Source: Haliclona indistincta
Lineage: Eukaryota > Porifera > Demospongiae > Haplosclerida > Chalinidae
DNA: 64,000 nucleotides
Assembly (NCBI GenBank): GCA_964017065.1
Contig: OZ024788.1
Coordinates: forward strand, 4,852,887 to 4,916,886
Direction of reading: 5' to 3'
Part shown: positions 59,767-64,000 of the stretch, piece by piece
How positions within the stretch are numbered: the first letter of the stretch is position 1
Layout of the letters: each line of letters opens with the position of its first letter
Translations under genes and position numbers: made by a program
The notes under the pieces: generated by a model
What the model was told of the DNA's origin: nothing
The model's input: only the letters and a program-made list of their open reading frames with translations
Database searches by the model: none

Positions 59767-61068
59767 TTCAATGTTGGACTTCAGAGAAATAGCTGTTTGT
59801 GCAACTGCACAATTAGGTTTCACTTCATCATACATGACACATCCTTTCTCTTCTGCTATATTTTCTTCCTTTCTATATCTTCTCTGATCAACTGTTGATT
59901 GAGTAATAGATTCAGTGCGCTTTTTTCAATTAATACCTTTCTTGTTGGTTTTGATCCAGCATATCATGCCAGCAGCAACAACAATCACTACCAGCAGTAG
60001 TACCCAGGGCACCACCATCATTACCACTGTCCATGACAGTACTGATGATGATTGGGAACACACTGTAACTATAGAAACAATAATTGAGCTATATCGATCT
60101 CTTATGATTAGCTGACCACAAATGGAAGGAAGAGTGGTAGTTAACAGTGAAGTTGAATAGTAAATATTTGTCAATCTAGACTCAGTGTATGAAGTGATCG
60201 AATGTGAAAAATGGTCGCTAAATTTGGATACTTCAGTTGGATGAAAATCTTTAAAATGGAACACTTAGATACATGCATGTTAGCTAACAAAGAATATACC
60301 TAGCAAATTGATGTTCAGTTCCTTACTCTCTTGTCCAAGTCGTCCTGCCCCATCTCTACCAGCTACAGTCACTGAGTACTCACCATCTGATGTCAGATCA
60401 GTAATGCTCAGTAAGCTCCTGTTGTCAGTGGTGTTGTAGACCATCACTTGAGAAGAGTTCCTAACAGTGACAGTGTAGCTGTTTACACAGAGAGGTGTGT
60501 CTAGTGGAGCTACCCAGCTGATGGTGACAGAGGAGAGGGTGGAGGAAGAGGTCAAATTGAGAGGAGGAGATGGTGGAGGCTCTGTGGGGATGAATTATAA
60601 TCATTATTAATTTTAGTTGCTATAATAATAATTCACCTACTACAAGGATAGTTTTAGCTTTATCAGTGCCAAGTAATGCATTAACAACTCCTTTGCATTC
60701 AACTGTTGTACCATTGTAACTGACTGGTACATGAGCTGCATTAGCAATTGAATGGTATGTGTTTCCAGTTATGTTAAGCAGTGTAGTATTGAATACAGTA
60801 TCCAATTGAATAACTTCATTGAGCAGTGCTGTTGAGTGATAAGATATTGAAGAATGCTTGATATCCCATATCAGTCTCCCAGTGTCAGTAACACATGTGA
60901 ACACCACTCCATCTCCAGGACACAGACTATCAGCTGATGAGCTCAGTGTGACTATAGAATCAACAGTGCATAATTACAAATACACATGCTCTATCCATCT
61001 TACTAACCTGTTGCATTGGATAGACAACTGATGTTGGTTATGATAAAAATGACTTTGAAGAGTTTCAT
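59725..61068 (-). CDS. M12: receptor whose second ITIM is replaced by transposon sequence
   Basis: Exons from 5': 61068-61008 (signal, MKLFKVIFIITNISC), 60951-60637 (Ig), 60581-60300 (FN3), 60248-60117 (stalk), 60068-59937 (TM, VVPWVLLLVVIVVAAG), 59891-59725 (tail, TAG); 1089 bases, 362 residues. The tail keeps CVMYDEV and the ISLKSNI block, then instead of AYTTVKHTSVL it reads EQENKKISNEIKRM from the inserted foldback element and stops. A small insertion (VAQ) also lies between the two. One ITIM and a basic C-terminus remain, so single-SH2 rather than tandem-SH2 binding is expected. The frame is fully open. Confidence 0.84.
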
Positions 61069-61261
61069 CACCTTAACCCAAAGCTAAGCTCAGGTGATTT
61101 CTTGAAAATAATTAGTGCTTACGAAAATATACCTTTGGCAAATCATAAACTTGCTATTTATCAGAGGGAATACACCATCCCTATTGAGTAAACAGAAAAG
61201 TGTGTACGTATGATGAGCAATATAATTTTCAGTATTGGTCACAAGATCATGAAGTTGATCA

Positions 61262-64000
61262 TTACAAAACTGAAGTGTGTTTCACAGTAGTGTATGCAAT
61301 GTTGGACTTCAGAGAAATAGCTGTCTCAGCACAATTAGGTTTCACTTCATCATACATGACACTTTCTTTCTCCTCCACATTATTTTCTTTCTTTCGATCT
61401 CTTCTCTGTTCCACTGTTGATTGAGTAATAGAATGTCTCCATATTTTAATGTACGCAATACCTCTCTTGTTGGTTTTGATCCAGCATATCATGCCAGCAG
61501 CAACAATCAATACCAGCAGTAGTACCCAGGGCACCGCCATCATTACCACTGTCCATGATAGTACTGATGATGATTGATCATGAGAACACACTGTAACTAA
61601 TGTCAACAGTACATGCATGAGTATTAGGGACGCACGGTAGTGCGTCCCTATGTAGGGTTGAACGGGAAAACAAGATGGCGGCTACATACATGTATTAGCG
61701 TTCAAACGCTGATATTTCGCCAGGTGGTGAATTTTATACGTTCAAGGACACTTAGATCTTCTATCTGGCGTTGCCCCATCTTACAGTAGCAAGGAGAATG
61801 CTCTACACAGTTACTAAAGTGACGAACCTAGAAACAGTGAAAATCGAGTTTCGTCATCTTCGTTTTCTTCTTTCTTCTTCTTCTTCAGCGCGCCTAGCGC
61901 CTTTACGCGAGCAGTGCCGAGACAAAAACACCCACGAACAGTAGTGAAATTCTCCTGGCAGGTGCCTTTTGAACCTTGTTTTTAGCGAAACGGCGATATA
62001 CATTCCGTGAGTTCTCGATCGTGATCCATTGTCAGCTACAGTGTTCCACACGAAGAGAGGGAATAATTGTGTGTTTGACATTTTGCTTGATTTCTCTAGA
62101 ATCATTTGTCCTAGAGTTATGATTTATATATCATTTTGATCTTCTATCCTTACTGAATCTTATGCTTCATATGGCTTCTTGTCAGATGACACTCACGTGA
62201 CAGAAATTTCAGAGACAGGCAGCTATTTGAAAAAAACACGTTAGGGAGCGAATCTCAGGGACTACTGATAGTTAAGCTCTGTTATCGCTGCATTGAAGTT
62301 TTCACCTCGTATGCTTATCTGTTGGCAGCGAGATTGGTCCCAATCAGTGCTACATCGGCGGCAGAGAGCAAAAGTTGACCGTTCACGACGAGCTTAACGT
62401 TAGGGACAGGACTTCCAGTTCTACTGGTAGTTAAGCTCTAAAACTTCATGACTGCAATGCTAAAACATTAATCATGAAATTAGATCTCACCTAGCGTCTC
62501 TAGAAGCATATACGGCGACAAGCGCGACTTCACTCTGCGAGAAAGCAGGTTTTTGGCGGCCATTTTGTCAGGTCCAATGTATTGTTGCTATTGACGTGAC
62601 GTCATACATTCCTGACATTAATTCACTCTCTTCGTGTGGAACACTGTAAGTGTTAGACGCCATTATTGTGATTGCGCAATACGCACGTGACCAAGCAGTG
62701 GTTAGCGCACGTGACCAAGCACTACCCTGAGTATCTCCGCGCGCGCCGTATTGCGTATAGATCACGGAGAACACATATCTGTCTGGAGTCTTCGAAGAAC
62801 GGTAAGATCGTCTGATCGTATAGGACACCATTCTGCGCTTGCCAGATAATTATAACCGCCGTACAGATCTACAAACTAGTGTGGGCGGGGCTCGTATGCA
62901 AGTCATGCATGCATGTATGCGTAGGCGAGCTGATATGTACAGCATAATAATTATTTTTAACTACAAGTTTAAATTGAAGAAAAGCCACCAAGAAAACTAA
63001 ATCAATGGTGGAAACAAAGACGGCTCAGTACGTTCATGATATTGAACTGCACTTCACTAAAAAGTAAAAAGGACACAGACAAGAAATTAAAAAGATTTCT
63101 ATCGAAATCAAAAGGATGTAGGGTTGTGAAATCTACCACTGGTTCACAATGTAAACTAACAAGGAACAAGCATAGAATGGTAACACGATTGACTTGCTAA
63201 CAGACCATAGATCCCTACATCAGTGGCTGTGCACAAGCTGAATGCACGTCAGGTGTCAGCAGTCAACAGCAAGTAGGTCAACCACAGCAGCCACTGATGT
63301 AGGGATCTATGGTCTGTTAGCAAGTCAATCGTGTTACCATTCTATGCTTGTTCCTTGTTAGTTTACATTGTGAACCAGTGGTAGATTTCACAACCCTACA
63401 TCCTTTTGATTTCGATAGAAATCTTTTTAATTTCTAACAAGTTTTTACTAACCAATAGAGGAAGGTGATGGGTTGTTTATTGTAGTTGCTGTGTGGTTCA
63501 CAGTTGACAGTCTGGGTTCAATGTTTATTGTAAACAATTCAACCAAGTTTGAATAATTGTGATTTGACTTAGATCTTGATACTGCTGTAAAAGGTAAAGA
63601 GACAGGTCTAGCATTTACAAGCAACTTCCTTACCGAAAGTAAACAGCTTTGATCCTTCTTCTCTCAATAGCAGATATGGAACAATCTCTATAGCTTGTGT
63701 TTCAACTGACTGTATCTGATTAGTACCTGACTGATTCTATAGAAAATATTATTTCTAATTGGTTAAATTTATACAATAGTTTACTTTCCACTTCACAAAT
63801 ATGCTTCTCTTCTGTACATCGTAGCTGAATAATACTTGTTGAGTTGAATCTCTTAAATCAAATTTGAGTTCCTCGCTTTCTTGTCCGAGTCGTCCTGTCC
63901 CATCTCTACCAGCCACAGTCACTGAGTACTCACCATCTGATGTCAGATCAGTGATGTTCAGTGAGCTCCTGTTGTCAGTGGTGTTGTAGACCATCACTTG
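61262..64000 (-). CDS. M13: long-form Ig/FN3 receptor, 5' end beyond the window
   Basis: Exons from the window edge: 64000-63785 (FN3 extended, ends VKWK), 63736-63634 (NQS...VPYLLLREE), 63584-63453 (stalk), 61596-61462 (TM; GCG GTG CCC gives AVPWVLLL), 61413-61262 (tail). Signal, Ig and the start of FN3 are outside. It is the M11 type of structure, almost identical to M11 in the extra exon and stalk. The stalk-TM intron is 1.86 kb because of a foldback element that itself carries another insertion. Tail ESVMYDEV and IAYTTV. Confidence 0.85.
61624..63435 (+). mobile_element. Foldback/hairpin element, copy 5, interrupted
   Basis: Terminal hairpin AGGGACGCAC/GTGCGTCCCT, body, and palindromic end from about 63085. 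It is 1.8 kb long; subtracting the nested 608-bp insertion and its 2-bp duplication leaves about 1.2 kb, the family length. It lies in the stalk-TM intron of M13 with the splice sites intact. Confidence 0.85.
62039..62646. mobile_element. Nested MITE with 21-bp TIRs and TA target duplication
   Basis: The ends are perfect inverted repeats: CAGTGTTCCACACGAAGAGA at 62039 and its inverse ending at 62646. Both are flanked by TA. The empty site is visible in copy 2 of the host element (gtcagctaagtgtt), which proves TA duplication, as for Tc1/mariner-type elements. Inside are two ggtagttaagctct-like blocks (62266, 62430) and no open frame. Confidence 0.88.

Noticed and set aside
61854..62105. 83-residue minus-strand open frame in foldback copy 5
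   Set aside because: It runs across the boundary of the nested MITE, so it is accidental.
1..64000. CRISPR arrays, prokaryotic operons, ribosome binding sites
   Set aside because: The window is intron-rich eukaryotic DNA; the direct repeats present have no unique spacers of constant size and are minisatellites or element parts.

Overview
The window looks like metazoan nuclear DNA from a compact, AT-rich genome. Coding exons are short, introns are mostly 45-200 bp with GT-AG ends, neighbouring genes are only about 90-580 bp apart, and mobile elements are dense. The exon style and the Ig/fibronectin-III (FN3) receptor content suggest a sponge (demosponge, Amphimedon-like). That assignment is inference; no rRNA, tRNA or other marker gene is present to confirm it.

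Layout: two arrays of type I membrane-receptor genes converge near 21.4 kb. The plus-strand array (1-21.3 kb; P1-P9) has eight paralogues built as signal exon, Ig-like exon, FN3 exon, a second FN3 domain split over two exons, stalk, transmembrane (TM) exon, two basic juxtamembrane exons and a tyrosine tail. P9, the last plus gene, is very different: a small protein with almost no ectodomain, acidic residues in its hydrophobic segment and an ITAM-spaced tyrosine pair. The minus-strand array (21.5-64 kb; M1-M13) has a second subfamily: signal exon, Ig exon, FN3 exon, optional extra exon, stalk, TM, and a tail that usually carries VMYDEV and IAYTTV. Most tails in both arrays match the ITIM consensus (I/V/L/S)xYxx(I/V/L). 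Gene models were built by hand from splice sites and codon phase, checked between paralogues; most of those I read as intact sum to a whole number of codons.

M2 (about 24.0-39.7 kb, minus) interrupts the array. It is an Ig-FN3-TM gene with a long intracellular part made of a repeated three-exon module I do not recognise. Its introns hold an apparently complete Mutator-like transposon (30.9-33.5 kb), several hairpin MITEs and one copy of an abundant 1.2-kb foldback element. That foldback family (about five full and several partial copies) is also inserted in the receptor array. One copy supplies the C-terminus of M12 and removes its second ITIM.

Several array members are damaged: frameshifts, nonsense codons, a lost signal exon and a displaced splice donor. 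Others are chimeric: a divergent ectodomain on a shared TM/tail in P7, and near-identical 3' halves in P1/P4 and P2/P5. Together this is a birth-and-death receptor complex with predicted inhibitory receptors and one predicted ITAM adaptor. Self/non-self or microbial recognition is a reasonable hypothesis, but the sequence does not show a ligand or a function.
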